Source: Scilla litardierei
Lineage: Eukaryota; Streptophyta; Magnoliopsida; Asparagales; Asparagaceae
Length of the DNA stretch: 64,000 nt
Direction: 5' to 3'
NCBI GenBank assembly: GCA_030789695.1
Contig: CM061142.1
Span: forward strand, 568,903,281 to 568,967,280
The notes beneath the pieces were generated by a model. It saw only the letters and a program-made list of their open reading frames with translations, made no database searches and was not told the origin of the DNA. Below, in pieces: positions 11,870 to 23,015 of the stretch (positions are counted from its first letter, which is position 1; every line of letters begins with the position of its first letter). The position numbers and the translations under genes were made by a program.

Positions 11870-12530
11870 TTGAACAAGATGTTTGTACAATTACATAGAG
11901 ATAAATTGCCTTGAGGGCATACATCTCCCAACAGATACCGTCATTACAGCTCTCATAAAAGAAATCCATTGTGAGGATCTGGTGAAAACGCTGCACCAAC
12001 GGCCGATGCGTGACCTCGACCACCTCCTTATTAAAGCAGAACGGTACATGGTGTCGGAGGAAGCACTAGCCGCCCGAAAGAAAAGATTTTCCAAACCCCC
12101 TGCAGAAGCAAGGAGAGAAGCCCAACCCCATGATGGCTCTCGCCGAGAGAGAAGCCCAAGGGTCGTTCACGTGCAACTGCCGAGACATTCACCAAGCTGA
12201 ATGCTTCCAAGGCTGAAATAGTGGCCTATGCAAAGTGTGAAGAATACTTCGATCAACCTCCTCCCAAGCTGAAAGGTAAATATGATAAAAGGGATGTCCT
12301 GAAATTTTGCATGTATGATCAATATAATGGCCACAACACGGATGACTGTTGGACGCTTAAAAAGGAAATCGAAGCCTTGATCAAGCGTGGCCAATTGAAA
12401 AAGTTCGTCGACAACTCGGAAAACAGGGCAAATGAAGGGACCTCAAAAAGCAAAGACAAAGGAAAAAGGGGTCTTGTCAGATTCGCCAATAACACGAGTT
12501 ATTGAGCGAGCTGCAAAGGAGATTTCATTG
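11870..12530 (+). pseudogene. Fragment of Ty3/gypsy Tat-type gag
   Basis: Two overlapping frames (about 11883-12200 and 12221-12505) carry the end of a gypsy Gag. First comes a capsid-end stretch with LIKAERYMVSEEALAARK. Next, after a frameshift, is the block KYDKRDVLKFCMYDQ, followed by GHNTDDCWTLKKEIEALIK and a basic linker. This RD..KFC...GHNT.DC..LK.EIE.LI pattern is typical of Tat/Retand gag. There is no protease or RT beyond it, and the sequence passes into a copia LTR head near 12541. It is either a small debris insertion or a captured piece. Confidence 0.65.
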
Positions 12531-12540
12531 AGCAAAAACT

Positions 12541-12767
12541 TAAAAATGTGCATGGCGACACTTCAAGCCATGCATCGAATAAACCATTGTATGGATTTCC
12601 TTTGTTTCAATTTTCTTTATGACTACATATTTCAGTTTCTTCATTGCTTTACTATATCGTTCATCACATTGTTTTCATCCTACACACACTTGAGTTAAAT
12701 TATTAGTACCTATATCATTTGTGAACATAATCAAAACTCCGCTGGGGTGGGTCGCAAATCCCAACAC
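12541..12767 (-). mobile_element. S0 3' LTR fragment (minus strand)
   Basis: Reading down from 12767 the minus strand starts TGTTGGGATTTGCGACC and continues with GTTTTGATTATGTTCACAAA. This resembles the heads of the S1, S2 and S3 LTRs (TGTTGAGTATTGGA and so on). It follows a polypurine tract at once. Only about 230 bp can be followed before the gypsy gag fragment. Alternatively the plus-strand end CCCAACA could be the end of the gypsy LTR. Confidence 0.5.
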
Positions 12768-12781
12768 TCTTCCCCTTTTAT
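12768..12781 (-). promoter_or_regulatory. S0 polypurine tract
   Basis: Minus strand AAAAGGGGAAGAG, directly before the TGTTGGG LTR head. It is the expected primer for plus-strand DNA synthesis and matches the position of the polypurine tracts in S1 and S2. Confidence 0.6.
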
Positions 12782-13118
12782 GATGACAACAAAATGATAT
12801 AAAATAGAAAAATATAATATGAGAAGTAAAAAGATAACTTACGCTCCCCTACAGAGCTGCATGATTGATATGGAGAAGTTACTCCCCCTGCATCAAAGCT
12901 GGTTAGAGATAAGCAGAAATATGTGCAACATAGTATATTCCAATTGTGGTTAACTAAACGATATGCAATATCTATTATGCCATGATTAATAATATCAACA
13001 ACAATATGAATGTTACTATTTTATATGCATTACTACATCTTCTCCCCCTTTGTCACATCAAAATGTGTAATCATAATAAAAACATTGTGAAAAAGAATGG
13101 CGCTTGACACCACGTGTC
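12782..13118 (-). other. S0 3' untranslated part
   Basis: Non-coding AT-rich sequence between the S0 polypurine tract and the S3 solo LTR. It includes purine-rich tracts (minus strand AGGGGGAG-like, near 12888 and 13041) typical of Sirevirus 3' regions. Its continuation lies at 14908-15009, on the other side of S3. No env-like coding trace is visible in the short combined 3' region. Confidence 0.5.
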
Positions 13119-13534
13119 TGATGAGTATTGGATCCCCCAATGTGGTTTTGATGATAAACAAATATAATTAATTGTGACTAATCCCCATATTTTGTAGTTA
13201 ATGAAAGCATCATCAATATAGATAAATCATATCAAATGAAGACGATGACTCGGATCTTTAATGCAAGGACATAAATCAATGAATGAAAGGAAATCAAAGT
13301 GTTGACGACAAGCTCAATAGAAGTCTTCAAGGAATTCAATAGGAAGTGAAGAGGATTGATTTGTAAATCTTTCTCTTTCTTTACTTCTTTGTTGAATTAG
13401 CATGTTAAACATTGAATAGACTTGATAGAATATCATTCATAACACTCACAACACTTTAGATCATATATCATTGAGTCTCATATGGTTAGAACTTACATAA
13501 GCTTGAAGTAGAACTTTTCAGCCTACTCAGTGCC

Positions 13535-14130
13535 TGGTAGTTGGTCTTCAGACGCCTGGTGTCATGCACTGTCAATTATCCTAAACCCAACCCTATACAG
13601 ACACCTAAAGTTCTCATCCCAAATGTCTGCACAAGTGTGTCAAATGCCTGGATGATGAACTACATATGTCAAAATAATTCTAGCCAAACTCAGCATCTAA
13701 TCGCTGCTGTCTGACAAAAATTAGATGTCTGAAGTTATTCTTCCAAACGTCTTCACAATGTGTCTAACGCCTGGGTGATATACATCAGACACCTGGTTAT
13801 TTATGAGCAATATTTCCAGCAGCTCAAACTTTGCAGTCAATCATGATCAGGTGTCTGAAAAGTTGTATCACCAGACGTCTGTATAGTTGACCAGATGTCT
13901 GGATGATAAACATCAGGCGTCTAAGTATTCTGACCAAAATTTCCAAGTAACTCGGTTCCTCACTGTCAGTTTGATCAAGCACCTGATGACTTTGAGCCAG
14001 ACATCTAAGTAATGATCCAGGCATCTGGGAAGTCTTCTTCAGAGTCTGCCTAGTGTCAGTTAGACTGCATTTATGACCTAGCTAGAATAGTACAGCATGT
14101 GTCTGGTCTGTTTACTTTAGGCACCTGTTG
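13535..14130. repeat. CAGACGTCTGG-type palindrome cluster of S3
   Basis: Roughly fifteen variants of a 10-12-bp word with consensus CCAGRCRYCTGG, for example CCAGATGTCTGG near 13894 and CCAGGCATCTGG near 14018, spaced about 20-60 bp. Several match both strands. The cluster stops about 80 bp before the TATA box at 14211. Confidence 0.75.
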
Positions 14131-14210
14131 ACTAGGATTTCTGCCGTTAATAGCTGTTTCCAGCTTTAATGCTTGGGATTTTTATCTGATTCTCGACAGA
14201 GCTCGGTGGC

Positions 14211-14220
14211 TTATTTATAT
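14211..14220 (+). promoter_or_regulatory. TATA box of S3 LTR
   Basis: TTATTTATAT preceded by GCTCGGTGGC, directly downstream of the palindrome cluster. The position corresponds to TATAAATA in S2 and TATAAAT in S1. Confidence 0.55.
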
Positions 14221-14907
14221 GGCTTTAAAGTCTTGACTTGAGAACTTCTTAGATACCATTGAATACACCCCCAAGGATTTACAAGTCATTAATTCTTCTT
14301 TAGAGCATTCAAGAGCATTCAAAGCCATTCAAGTTCAAGCTCTAAGTTTCAACTTGTCTCCAAAGCTTTCAAGATCAAGCTTCTAGCATTCATTGCTAAT
14401 CATCTTGAGACAAGTAGTAAGTGCGCATACTCTCATCATTTAGAGCACATCATACACACACCTTCTTGCCTCATTCTTAAAGGTATTATTCAAGGCATAG
14501 GTTGTGTAACGTTGTTTCATATTTCGATTCTCTTTCCACCTTGATATTTAAGACACACTCTCGTGTTGTGAGAGTGATCCATTCCTGGGTTGTGAGAAGT
14601 GGAAGAAGAAGGTGTATTGGTTTTACACTTGCCATGTTTTGGTAAGTGGGTATTAGTGGAATACTAATCACTAGCTGGTTGGCTATTAGGTTGCTGGAGT
14701 AAGATTTAAGGGAGTCGGGGAGACTCGGTGAATCCAAACCAGGGTAAATCTTGTGTTTGTGTTTGCATTCTTTTGTTGTTGCTCACTCTTTTTTATTCCA
14801 CACTAAGGTTGCATAAGGGTTTTATAATTTGGTGTAATTTCCTTATTATCGTTTTAAAACACTATTCACCTTCATTAGTGTTTCTTCCTATAGTTTTAGA
14901 TCCTATA

Positions 14908-15249
14908 GTGTCGGCTATATAAGAGAGAGCACAATATGTATAATAAACTAAAAGAGATATTTAACAAACATAATATGAAAAATCTCATGAGTGTAAGAAC
15001 ATAAAGCATAAGCATATTCAATTGGATATCAGTTCCTTTTCACTTACAATACCTAGGTCTCTGTGGAGTTTTGAAAAAGATTCTATTTTCAAAGCCTTTG
15101 TGAGAATATCCGCAACCTGATGTTCTGTAGAGACATATCTAAGTTCAACATCCTTTTTGCTACAATTGTCATCTATAAATCTATGCCTAATGTCGATATG
15201 TTTGGTTCTAGAATGTAGAATATAGTTCTTGGATAAGTTAATAACACTC
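14908..15249 (-). pseudogene. S0 RNase H C-terminus and 3' flank
   Basis: Minus-strand frame at about 15245-15010 encodes the end of copia RNase H, with LHSRTKHIDIRHRFIDD and then EHQVADILTKALK. It is the direct continuation of the frame that stops at 43545, where the S0 protein reads GDNKSV. The two halves are separated by S1, inserted with TSD CACTC (15245-15249 and 43545-43549). 14908-15009 is non-coding S0 3' sequence and begins with the S3 TSD. Confidence 0.8.
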
Positions 15250-15821
15250 CGTTGAGTATTGGACTTCTCCCTACTTGGTGTTAATGATGAGCAAACATAA
15301 ATACTTGTGACTAATCCCCTATTTGCAGTTAATCTATTGTCTAAGCATATCTTAAAAGATCAATTAGCAATGGATGACACTCAAAGATCAATGAAAGTGA
15401 GAGAAGCGGATTGGATGATCAAGGATGGTGATTGAAGTTCCTAGAAGATTTCAAGCTCATACGTTGGATAGAAGAGAGTGTTCTACAAATGTAATCTTCT
15501 TTTTTCTCTTCTAGTATGTAGCTTAGAAGTAGAACTTTGTTGGAGCACATACACATCTTCATTTCCGTCTTAGGATATCATTAGATCAACTTTCCTTAGA
15601 CTCCAATTCATTTCTATCAAGAATGTGCATCTTATGATTTCAGTCGCCTGTCTTAAAACAGTCGATTGTGTTTTGTTCTACAGTCGCCTGTTATGCACAT
15701 ACTCAATCTGTTGATTTTTGGGCTTTCTGAGCTTTCACTCTATCCGGCGACTATTGTACAATTCACAGGCGCATATCCAAGAGACATTCGACTGTGTTTT
15801 GTAAATCGGTCGCCTGTCTAT
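15250..15821 (+). repeat. S1 5' LTR, first part
   Basis: First 572 bp of the S1 5' LTR, matching 41610 onward. Compared with the 3' LTR it lacks about 27 bp of one palindrome pair near 15646. It ends in TCTAT, the left TSD copy of the Athila insertion, and resumes at 28244. Confidence 0.9.
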
Positions 15822-17202
15822 TGATCGACGCCCCGGTATGCACACGCAACCGGGACGAGCGACTCGTAGTCTTACCGCAAGCGCACGGCGTAGTGGCGAG
15901 CGGGTATCGAACTCAGGGCGGAACAGTGACAGTGTCTCTTTCCAATCACCTAGATATCAAAATGGTCGAACATAATTTGGGGTAAAATTGTCACAATCGT
16001 TCGAATGTTGATAGAAATATCAATGAAATAAAGCACATAGGGATAGGGAATCCCCGCTACGGACCATATCTCATCGTTGTGATTCGTAGGTTACATCATT
16101 GCTAGACTTGAATTTTAGGTGAACTAGTCGCAACTAAATGTAGAACCAAGCTCACGCTCTCGCGCTATTTCCGGTCTATAACAAACTTAGGGTAGGGCCC
16201 AATCTCTTGCAAACCCTAACCTAAGCCGCTAGCGTGAAGAATGACATCATCATTCAACCGTATCTCGAGCCCACTCTCGTGAAAACTCGAGCTACGACCT
16301 AGGTTGAGATAGTTCCTACCCGTCCAATCTCTTGCAAACGGGTATTGGTATAGAATTACGATTGAAAACCCTAGCCTTGGTCCAATCTCTTGCAAACCAA
16401 TTCTAGAGGGATCCAATCGTAAATCTAAATCGAATTTCTAGGGCTTCCTATCAATTGGGACCCAATCTCTTGCAAATCCCAATCAATATGAATCCCTAGC
16501 TATCCGTAATTAATCAATCCCAACCTAACCCTAATCAATTCTAGCAAGAATTTCACCAATTCATCACAATTTAGAAATAGGGTTCATAGGATTCATCACA
16601 ATTTTGGGGGTCTGTCTTCAGAGGTGACTCGGCCGAGTGGCTTTACTCACTCGGCCGAGGGGCATTTCTTGCTCGGCCGAGTCGGAACCGTCAAAAGCCT
16701 GTACATTTTCAGTAAGTCGGCCTTTTTTGATGGTGGATTTTCCATGCCACTCGGGCGATGCGATCTTCATACTTGGCCGAGTGGGATATCGTCCCTCGGT
16801 CGAGTGCATGCCCAATTCCTTCTGTTGGAGCGTGTCCGGTCTGGTCGGCCGAGCGGTCTTCTTGCTCAGCCGAGTGAGTGATTCACTCGGCCGAGTGAGA
16901 TGCTGCAAATGCCCAATCTTCATCGTTTCGCTTCCTCGTCGCTCCTACGAAGTTCCTTCCTCTTCCACTTGCCTCCCATCGCCAATAGTCCTCAGAGGAG
17001 CCTTGGGTGACACTCTGGAGTGGGTGCAAATCCTCTTGATCTCAAAATCACTCCGAATCGCTCCATATCTCCTGAAATACGACAAAAACAAGAAATCGTG
17101 AAAAGCATCGCAATATTGTCGAATAATTGTGAAAAACGCGATATGAGCGATCAAAGCGGCATGCAAACATGCAGAAAAAGGGTGTAAAATACGGAGTGAT
17201 CA
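15822..17202 (-). repeat. Athila 3' LTR (internally deleted)
   Basis: 1381 bp against 1793 bp for the 5' LTR. Sequences match from both ends, but a block corresponding to about 27225-27660 is missing near 16600. That block contains the TATA-like box of the 5' LTR, so this LTR probably lacks its core promoter. It keeps the ACTCGGCCGAGT palindrome cluster (about 16625-16900) and a run of small direct repeats with CCAATCTCTTGCAAA. Confidence 0.88.
16625..16900. repeat. ACTCGGCCGAGT palindromes, Athila 3' LTR
   Basis: About nine copies or near-copies of CACTCGGCCGAGTG within 275 bp, each close to a perfect palindrome. Variants include GCTCGGCCGAGTC and ACTTGGCCGAGTG. The same word fills 27596-27940 in the 5' LTR and 21730-22085 in the interior. 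Confidence 0.9.
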
Positions 17203-19211
17203 AAATCCCCCAAGCTTACCTCTTACTCGTCCTCGAGGAAGATGAGTAAAAAGTAAACCCGACGGGCAAAATAATAGAAAAGAAGGAAAATAAAAATAAA
17301 AATAGAATAGAAATCGAAGAAGAGAGGCGCTAGATCATTTATCTCAGGACGTGGGTTTTGCTTACTCATATAGCATACATCGAATATAAAACACATGTCA
17401 CAGACTTTTATTTCGATATCATAGTATAATAATGCATTCGAAATAGAAAACCCCGAAAATATCAAAATAGCATGAAATATGGAATCATTCTAGGATTAGC
17501 ATCGTCTAAAGCATCTAAAGCGGTATGCATAACCATAGATCACACACTTTTCAATTGAATGCTTTCTACAAGGAGTATAAGAGATATCACACGATATGGA
17601 ATAGTAAGAATAGAAAAGTATGGTTTTCATGAAATGAATGCTAAGTGTCAATTTCTGGATTTCGTGAAACTTTAGCAATCTCACCGAGTATAGAAGATTA
17701 CTTAGCATAGGTTGTCATGCACCGTCAAGTAGTCACTCTCTCACACATCATTGGATCCTCTCCCCCAAGCTTATCCATAAGCGTGATGGCATAAGCAAAT
17801 CAATATGTACATTCCCCATTTCTTTTGAAGCTCCAAAAAAGGTAAAAATAAAAACAAAAAGAGGGAAGAAAGAGAGAAATAGTATGGGATGGGATCGTTA
17901 TGAACTTCTTTTCTCTTTTCTTTTCTTTTTCTCAATTTTTCTCTTTTTCTCTTATTCTTTTTTTTGAATAAACATATATACATAAGCGATCCCAAATCAA
18001 AAGAGAGAAGGATATACAAGCATAAATTTTTTTCTTTTTGATTTTGGGGATTTGGAGCACGAAAATTAATAGCGGGGGAAATGCCGATAATAGACTTGCT
18101 AAGGGGAGGATTCACCAATGAATTTCAAATAGAGAAATGATGCTCAAGATATGTGGAGAAAGAAATAAATGTATCACTCTGTTCACTCTATAAGACGTGC
18201 ACGACAACTTTCAGCAGAGTAATATAATCTACTCAGTTTAATCTCAAAAAGTAAACTAGTCCAGATATATTATCCTAGCAATCATTCAATCAACCTGAAG
18301 GTGAAGCGTACAATTCATGCAATAAGAAGTGATATGAGAAAGGAAAGCAGTACTCCAGATATAAGCAATCAATGCGTGAAGCTTGGTGTGTTTTCTATGA
18401 AAAGCATACATATGAATCATCAGACATCAGCTAATAACAGAATTTCATCCATATTCATACATGAAAAGAGTGGGTTACTATTTCAAAATGCAAAGCAGAA
18501 CATAGCATATGATATCTGAAACAAAAGCGATGACGTGACAAAATAGCATGCACATAGAGATAAGCTAACACCACATCATCATCATCACAGAGAAATCATC
18601 TGTAGCAAAAGATGAACGGAACAAAGATAAAAGAAAATAGAACTATATATACAATGCAGCATACTCAAAAAGGAAAAGAAAACGTGATGCATAATAAAAA
18701 ATGAAAAAGTGGTGAAAATAAGTACAAAAGTGGAAAGAAAATGGGAGAAATCAAAAATAAGGAGTGGCAAAAAAAATAAAAACGGTGAGAACTCACTCCC
18801 CCAAGCTGAAGTGCACAGTGTCCTCAATGTGCAAAGTGTGGCACACCGAGAGACGTGAAGTGGGTGAGGTGGGTGAGGATGCATGCATAATGAAAAAGAA
18901 AGAAAAATAAAAAGAAAATAAGATGTGAATGAATGGGATGCATGCAAAGATCAGGATGGTGCAAATATAAGTGTCCCCAAAAAGTCTCTCCCTCGCTCCC
19001 AAAAAGATATATAAAAAAAGATATGATCAGGAAGGCACCAAAATAGTCCGTGGAGGAGGGAGGCAAAAAAATCACCAGGCCCAAGAACAAACGGGCAGCA
19101 AAACGATAAAAAATATCAGAGGCATCAAGAGTGTGCCTAAGCTGGTGGTGGGGCTGCACCAGCACCGTCCTGTGGCGGAGGTGGAGGTGGAGGTGGTGGA
19201 CGTGGTATCTG
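17203..19211 (-). other. Athila 3' non-coding region and polypurine tract
   Basis: Two kilobases without a convincing gene between the env-like gene and the 3' LTR. The minus strand ends AGCTTGGGGGATTT next to the LTR (17203-17216), the polypurine tract. A second AAGCTTGGGGGA-like tract occurs near 17766 and another near 18800. Low-complexity purine/pyrimidine runs at about 17820-17960 and 18600-18920 give spurious frames. Confidence 0.7.
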
Positions 19212-21328
19212 CTAGGTGGGTGTCAGTGGTGGTGGTAGATGTGCCAGAATCTGATTCAGGCAAGCCTGAATATCGGGAAGCATGTCGACGCAGGTCTGCA
19301 CGAAACTGACCGTGGCAGAGAGAGCCCTAAAGTCTCCTTGAATTCCACTAACAGCCCCCTCAAGAGCACGAATGCTCTGAACTAGAGTGTCAGGGGGTGG
19401 TGGAGCGGAGGGACGCATAGGTCTAACAGGTGAGGTGCGGGGCTGTCTCTGGCGGGCAGTGTATAGGATGGGGCCAGCAGGGTAGTGTGGAAGGGGTGAT
19501 GTGCCCGGTAAGTGATGCCCAGCCTCGGTGTGAGGCTGGGATGCATGCCGTGTCGAAGCGGAAGCAGCAGCAGCAGTGGAAGTCAAAACGGGCGACGAGG
19601 CAGCGGGAGAGGTCAGTGACGTAGAAGTAGGGACAGATGTCACGACGCTCTCGGTAAAAACAGGGGCGGTGGAGACCATAAGGTCGACGACTAGGGAGGC
19701 TGTGTAGGGCACAAAGATGACTCCCCAGGAGCCGTCGACAGCAACCGGGAGAGGGTCTCCACGGCAGCAGAAAAGGAAGACTCGCCGCTCTCAAGAATGG
19801 TGGGTGGACGCTCGGGACTCAGAGAGGTGATAGGCTCAACGGACATAGGCTCAGTGGTGGTGGTTGTGGTGGTGTGCTCAGCTAAAGTGCTCCCGACACT
19901 AACAGACGTGTGGACAGAGGTGTCGGGAGGTGCAGAAAGTGCAGGCGCGGGCTGAGGGATCACGGGGTCGACAGGGGCTACAGGGGGTGTAGGGGCTGCA
20001 TGGGGTGCCTGCTCAGCACCCTCGTGCTCAAGCACGTAGGTGGCAGGGATAAGAAGATCCATCGCTGGAATCCAGTCCCCGTGAGCCGGTCCAATGTGTG
20101 TCCGATCGGGGCTCGGGAGAACCATATAGTCAGCGCTGAAGGGACCGTGCAACCAAACCCAGTGCTGGAGACCGTGGGGACAAAGCATCTTCATCCGGGC
20201 CATAACATCTATGGAAAGTGAGGTGGGGCCCGGTGCTCGACGCAAGTCGTCAGGTAGGTCCACGCCGGTCATAAGGGCCAAAAGAGTGATCAGACCGCCA
20301 CAACAGATAGGTGAGCGAGCGCTCACCAAAATGATAATGCGGTCCAAAAACCAACTAGCAATGTCGATCTCGACGGCGGGGACCAAGTCGTCGCTACCCC
20401 TATCTAGAACCCTAGGGCGAGTCATCGCGTAGAGCATATATAGCTCTGGCATAGACATGGTCCCGGGCTCGTACCTCGCTAGGAAAGTAGTCGCCATGAG
20501 GCACTGTGCAATGCGGAGGTAGGGGTGCAGGATAGCTGAGGCCTTGGCCCTACTAGGGTCAAAGGTAAGTGGGGATCCTATGATCCGTGTCCAGAATGTG
20601 CGGGTGTTGAACGACGGGGGTGGGATGTGCGTGGGAGCGTAGGCGCGGTCAGGGACAGGGACGGCGGGCCACTAGAAGAATGCTCTAAGCATGTCGAGAG
20701 TGATCTCGCACTCTCAATCCATCAAGCAAAGTGTGCATCCTCCAGAGGTCCGGTCAATGGAGCTGAGGACCTCTAGTGTCGGACGGATGTAAGTATCCGC
20801 CGACACCGACAAAAAGTCATGCCATCCCACATTGTCGTACAACGTGAGAAGCCCCTCGAGTACCCCTAGGCGGTCAAGGTCAGCTAGGTGTGCAAACCTA
20901 GAGGGTACTATCGAGCGATGGAAGATACGCTCGAATCTGGCACGGTGTGCGTCATTTCGAAACGTAATCCCCATCGGCCCGACGACGGGAGCGGGTGGAG
21001 GAACATGATCGGCAGGGATCGGCTGTGTGGGTGGTGGCAGCGGTGGCGGGCTAGGTGGAGGGGAGTCCTCCCTAGCGGAAGAGGGACCAGGATCATCGGT
21101 CCTCTTCTGCTTGGCAGCGGATCCCCATGTACGTGGCCTAGTACGCGGCGGCATGTGTGCCGCGAGACGTGTCCCAACCAAATATATAATGCGGCGTGCT
21201 AAGTGATGGAATGAGTGTACCTGAACACGCCGCGAGAGCAAACAGCTGTGTGTGCGAAGATACGCCTCCGCCGCGAAGCTCAAAGCACGTCCAAAAGCTC
21301 CCCAAAGCTCCCTCCAGCTAGCCTGCAA
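19212..21328 (-). pseudogene. Athila env-like / ORF1-type protein, broken
   Basis: Minus-strand gene after pol. A likely start is the Met at 21154 (MPPRTRPRTWG), though the frame is open from 21328. The basic and Pro-rich start leads into ITFRNDAHRARFERIF, a block typical of the plant Athila ORF-1 family. An alpha-rich middle follows (LMATTFLARYEPG, then ARSPICCGGLITLLALMTGV and DLPDD). Next is a long Pro/Thr/Ser/Ala-rich linker, then a C-terminal segment of possible coiled coil (VQSIRALEGAVSGIQGDF). No clear signal peptide or transmembrane helix is seen, so true envelope function is unsupported. In-frame stops at about 20714 and 20673 and a frameshift near 19700 break it. The middle block resembles the env-like protein of S2. 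Confidence 0.75.
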
Positions 21329-21718
21329 ATCAAACGATCAACTCAGCGAATAATATTCAATATATATGGGGGAGATGGGGGATAATAGATAGATATAAAA
21401 ATTTATTTGGGTTAGGGGCTCAACGGACGTACGAATCAGGAGAAACGGGGAGAAACGGGGCATTTTGGGGCAAAACATGGTGATTGGAGGCGGTGGCGGC
21501 CGACGCCGGCGAGGGGGGTGGTGGCCGATCGTCGGTGGGGGGAGGGAAAGCCGATCGCCAGCGGGGGGAGGGAAAGCCGATCGCCGATGAGGGGAGTCGG
21601 CTCGGGGGCGGCACGGAGTGCAGCGGGCAGGGAAGGGGTTATCGCAGCGGGCGAGGGGGAGAGGGAATACGAAACGGCTCGGAATATTTTTTTATTCTCG
21701 CAGATCGCGCCGCTCCGC

Positions 21719-21727
21719 TTATATAAG
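21719..21727 (-). promoter_or_regulatory. Internal TATA box before the Athila env-like gene
   Basis: Minus strand CTTATATAAG, a very good plant TATA box. It lies immediately downstream of the palindrome cluster and about 390-570 bp upstream of the env-like start. The leader between is GC-rich. This suggests a separate transcript for the env-like gene. Confidence 0.55.
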
Positions 21728-21729
21728 GA

Positions 21730-22085
21730 TTGTTACGACTCGGCCGAGTGATAATGTCACTCGGCCGAGTGCGTAAACGAAAAACAATTTCAAAATTTTC
21801 CTCCCCACTTACGACTCGGCCGAGTGGCTTTGTCTCACCTGGCCGAAGGGAGAAACTCCACTCGGCCGAGTGGCTCTGCCACTCAGCGATTTTTGAGCTA
21901 GGAGGGTATCTGTTCCACTCGGTCGAGTGACAAGTCACTCGCCTGAGTGGCAATTAAAACTAAAACTTACAGAAATTGACAGAGAGTTGGTCTGTAGAAA
22001 CTTCCCTGTTTGGTGCTCCACTCGGCCGAGTCGAGTCTTTGCTCGGCCGAGTGGCATAAGCTACTCGGCCGAGTGACGTGCTGTT
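21730..22085. repeat. ACTCGGCCGAGT palindromes in the Athila pol-env spacer
   Basis: Ten or so copies of the same word found in the LTRs, for example at about 21737, 21757, 21813, 21858, 21916, 22020 and 22061. One or two bases vary per copy. Position is after the pol gene and just before the internal TATA box. Confidence 0.9.
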
Positions 22086-22406
22086 TTCTTCATCGGCTCT
22101 CCGTTTTCGCTCTGGTTTCTGTTTTTCTTCCTCCAGTCTGTTTCTTCCTCCTCCTAAGGCCTGAGTGCGTTCCTGGAGCGCTCTTCCTTGGCTCGATCAT
22201 CCTCCATATGATTGGTCTCCCTTTCTCCTTCTCCTGTCATGAAAATTAAGACCCGTTGTCACGATTTTCATGGACATAAGACTCTAAAAACTAATAAAAG
22301 GCTAAACCAAAAATGAAAATCAAATAAAAACAATGCAAAAACCGTCGGGTTGCCTCCCGATTAGCGCTCGTTTAAGGTCGTGAGCTCGACCCCTTAAGAT
22401 ATTCGT
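22086..22406 (-). other. Athila pol-env spacer, non-palindromic part
   Basis: About 320 bp between the end of the pol frame and the palindrome cluster. No coding or repeat signal was recognised. Confidence 0.5.
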
Positions 22407-23015
22407 TTAGCTCGTGATGTTGGGCGCATACGAGATGCGCCCGTCAAACTTGCCGGGAAGGACGCTTGGGTTTGGGTCATGATGTTCATCGGTCTTCCTC
22501 GATGCCCCATCATCATGGGTAATGTTGGGGGATAAATTCCCCAAGCTAGAGCTTGTTCCTATCTTCTTCTTGGCCGGTGACACCGATCTTTCGTTCGGTG
22601 AAGCTTTCTTCGGATTCTTGGCCTTTGAGAGCTTGCAAAGCTCTCGTATTCTTGCGACATCAGCGTCACCTTCATCATCATCCATGGAGCTATCTGGAGG
22701 GTCCTCCAACTTCTCTTCTTCACCCGAAGCTTGGTCTTCTTCGAAGCCGTCGTCATGGAGAGCACCAATAGAGTGGGGGATTGCTTCTTCAATCACTTCA
22801 TCGAGGAGATATGAAAGATCGTGGGGATGTCCCTTGAGTAGATACACGCGATCTATTTCACCGGAGGGGACTCCTTCGGAATAATGCTTGAGCTGTTGTC
22901 CATTCACCTTGAATGTGGCTCCGTCTTTCCCTTCCAATTCAAAGGCTCCCCCCGGTTGTATGTGTTTAATAGTGAATGGTCCGGACCATCGCGATCTCAA
23001 TTTTCCGGGAAAGAG
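22407..23015 (-). pseudogene. Athila integrase C-terminus and acidic tail
   Basis: Continuation of integrase after a TGA at about 23013-23015, where related proteins have Arg (CGA to TGA, a likely deamination change). The frame gives KLRSRWSGPFTIKHI and GGAFELEGKDGATFKVNGQ, the usual gypsy integrase C-terminal domain. It is followed by an acidic tail of about 110 residues rich in Asp, Glu and Ser, with no recognised domain. Confidence 0.75.

Larger units (their letters stand above)
9437..11870 (-). mobile_element. L0 5' LTR (minus strand, outer edge uncertain)
   Basis: The inner edge is TGATGGGTTTTGAGGG at 9437, next to the primer-binding site. On the minus strand it holds a TATA box at 10041-10050 and, upstream of that, a GC-rich palindrome cluster at about 10350-10611. 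The outer edge could not be placed: it lies somewhere between about 10.7 kb and the gag fragment at 11.87 kb. The sister LTR is not in the window, so no TSD check is possible. Confidence 0.5.
13119..14907 (+). mobile_element. S3: solo Sirevirus-type LTR
   Basis: A 1789-bp LTR starting TGATGAGTATTGGATCC, clearly related to the S1 and S2 LTR heads. It is flanked by a perfect 5-bp TSD, GTGTC (13114-13118 and 14908-14912). There is no internal region, so it is a solo LTR left by LTR-LTR recombination. The last bases are TA where CA is expected. It interrupts the 3' region of S0. Inside are a palindrome cluster (about 13535-14130), a TATA box at 14211, and a downstream segment like the one in S1 and S2 (TTGTGAGAGT, and a one-word 'GGTGTAA' tail). 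Confidence 0.85.

Noticed and set aside
18585..19165. Phe/Leu/Ser-rich hydrophobic frames resembling membrane proteins
   Set aside because: Low-complexity purine/pyrimidine tracts in the Athila 3' non-coding region. They have no conserved motif.
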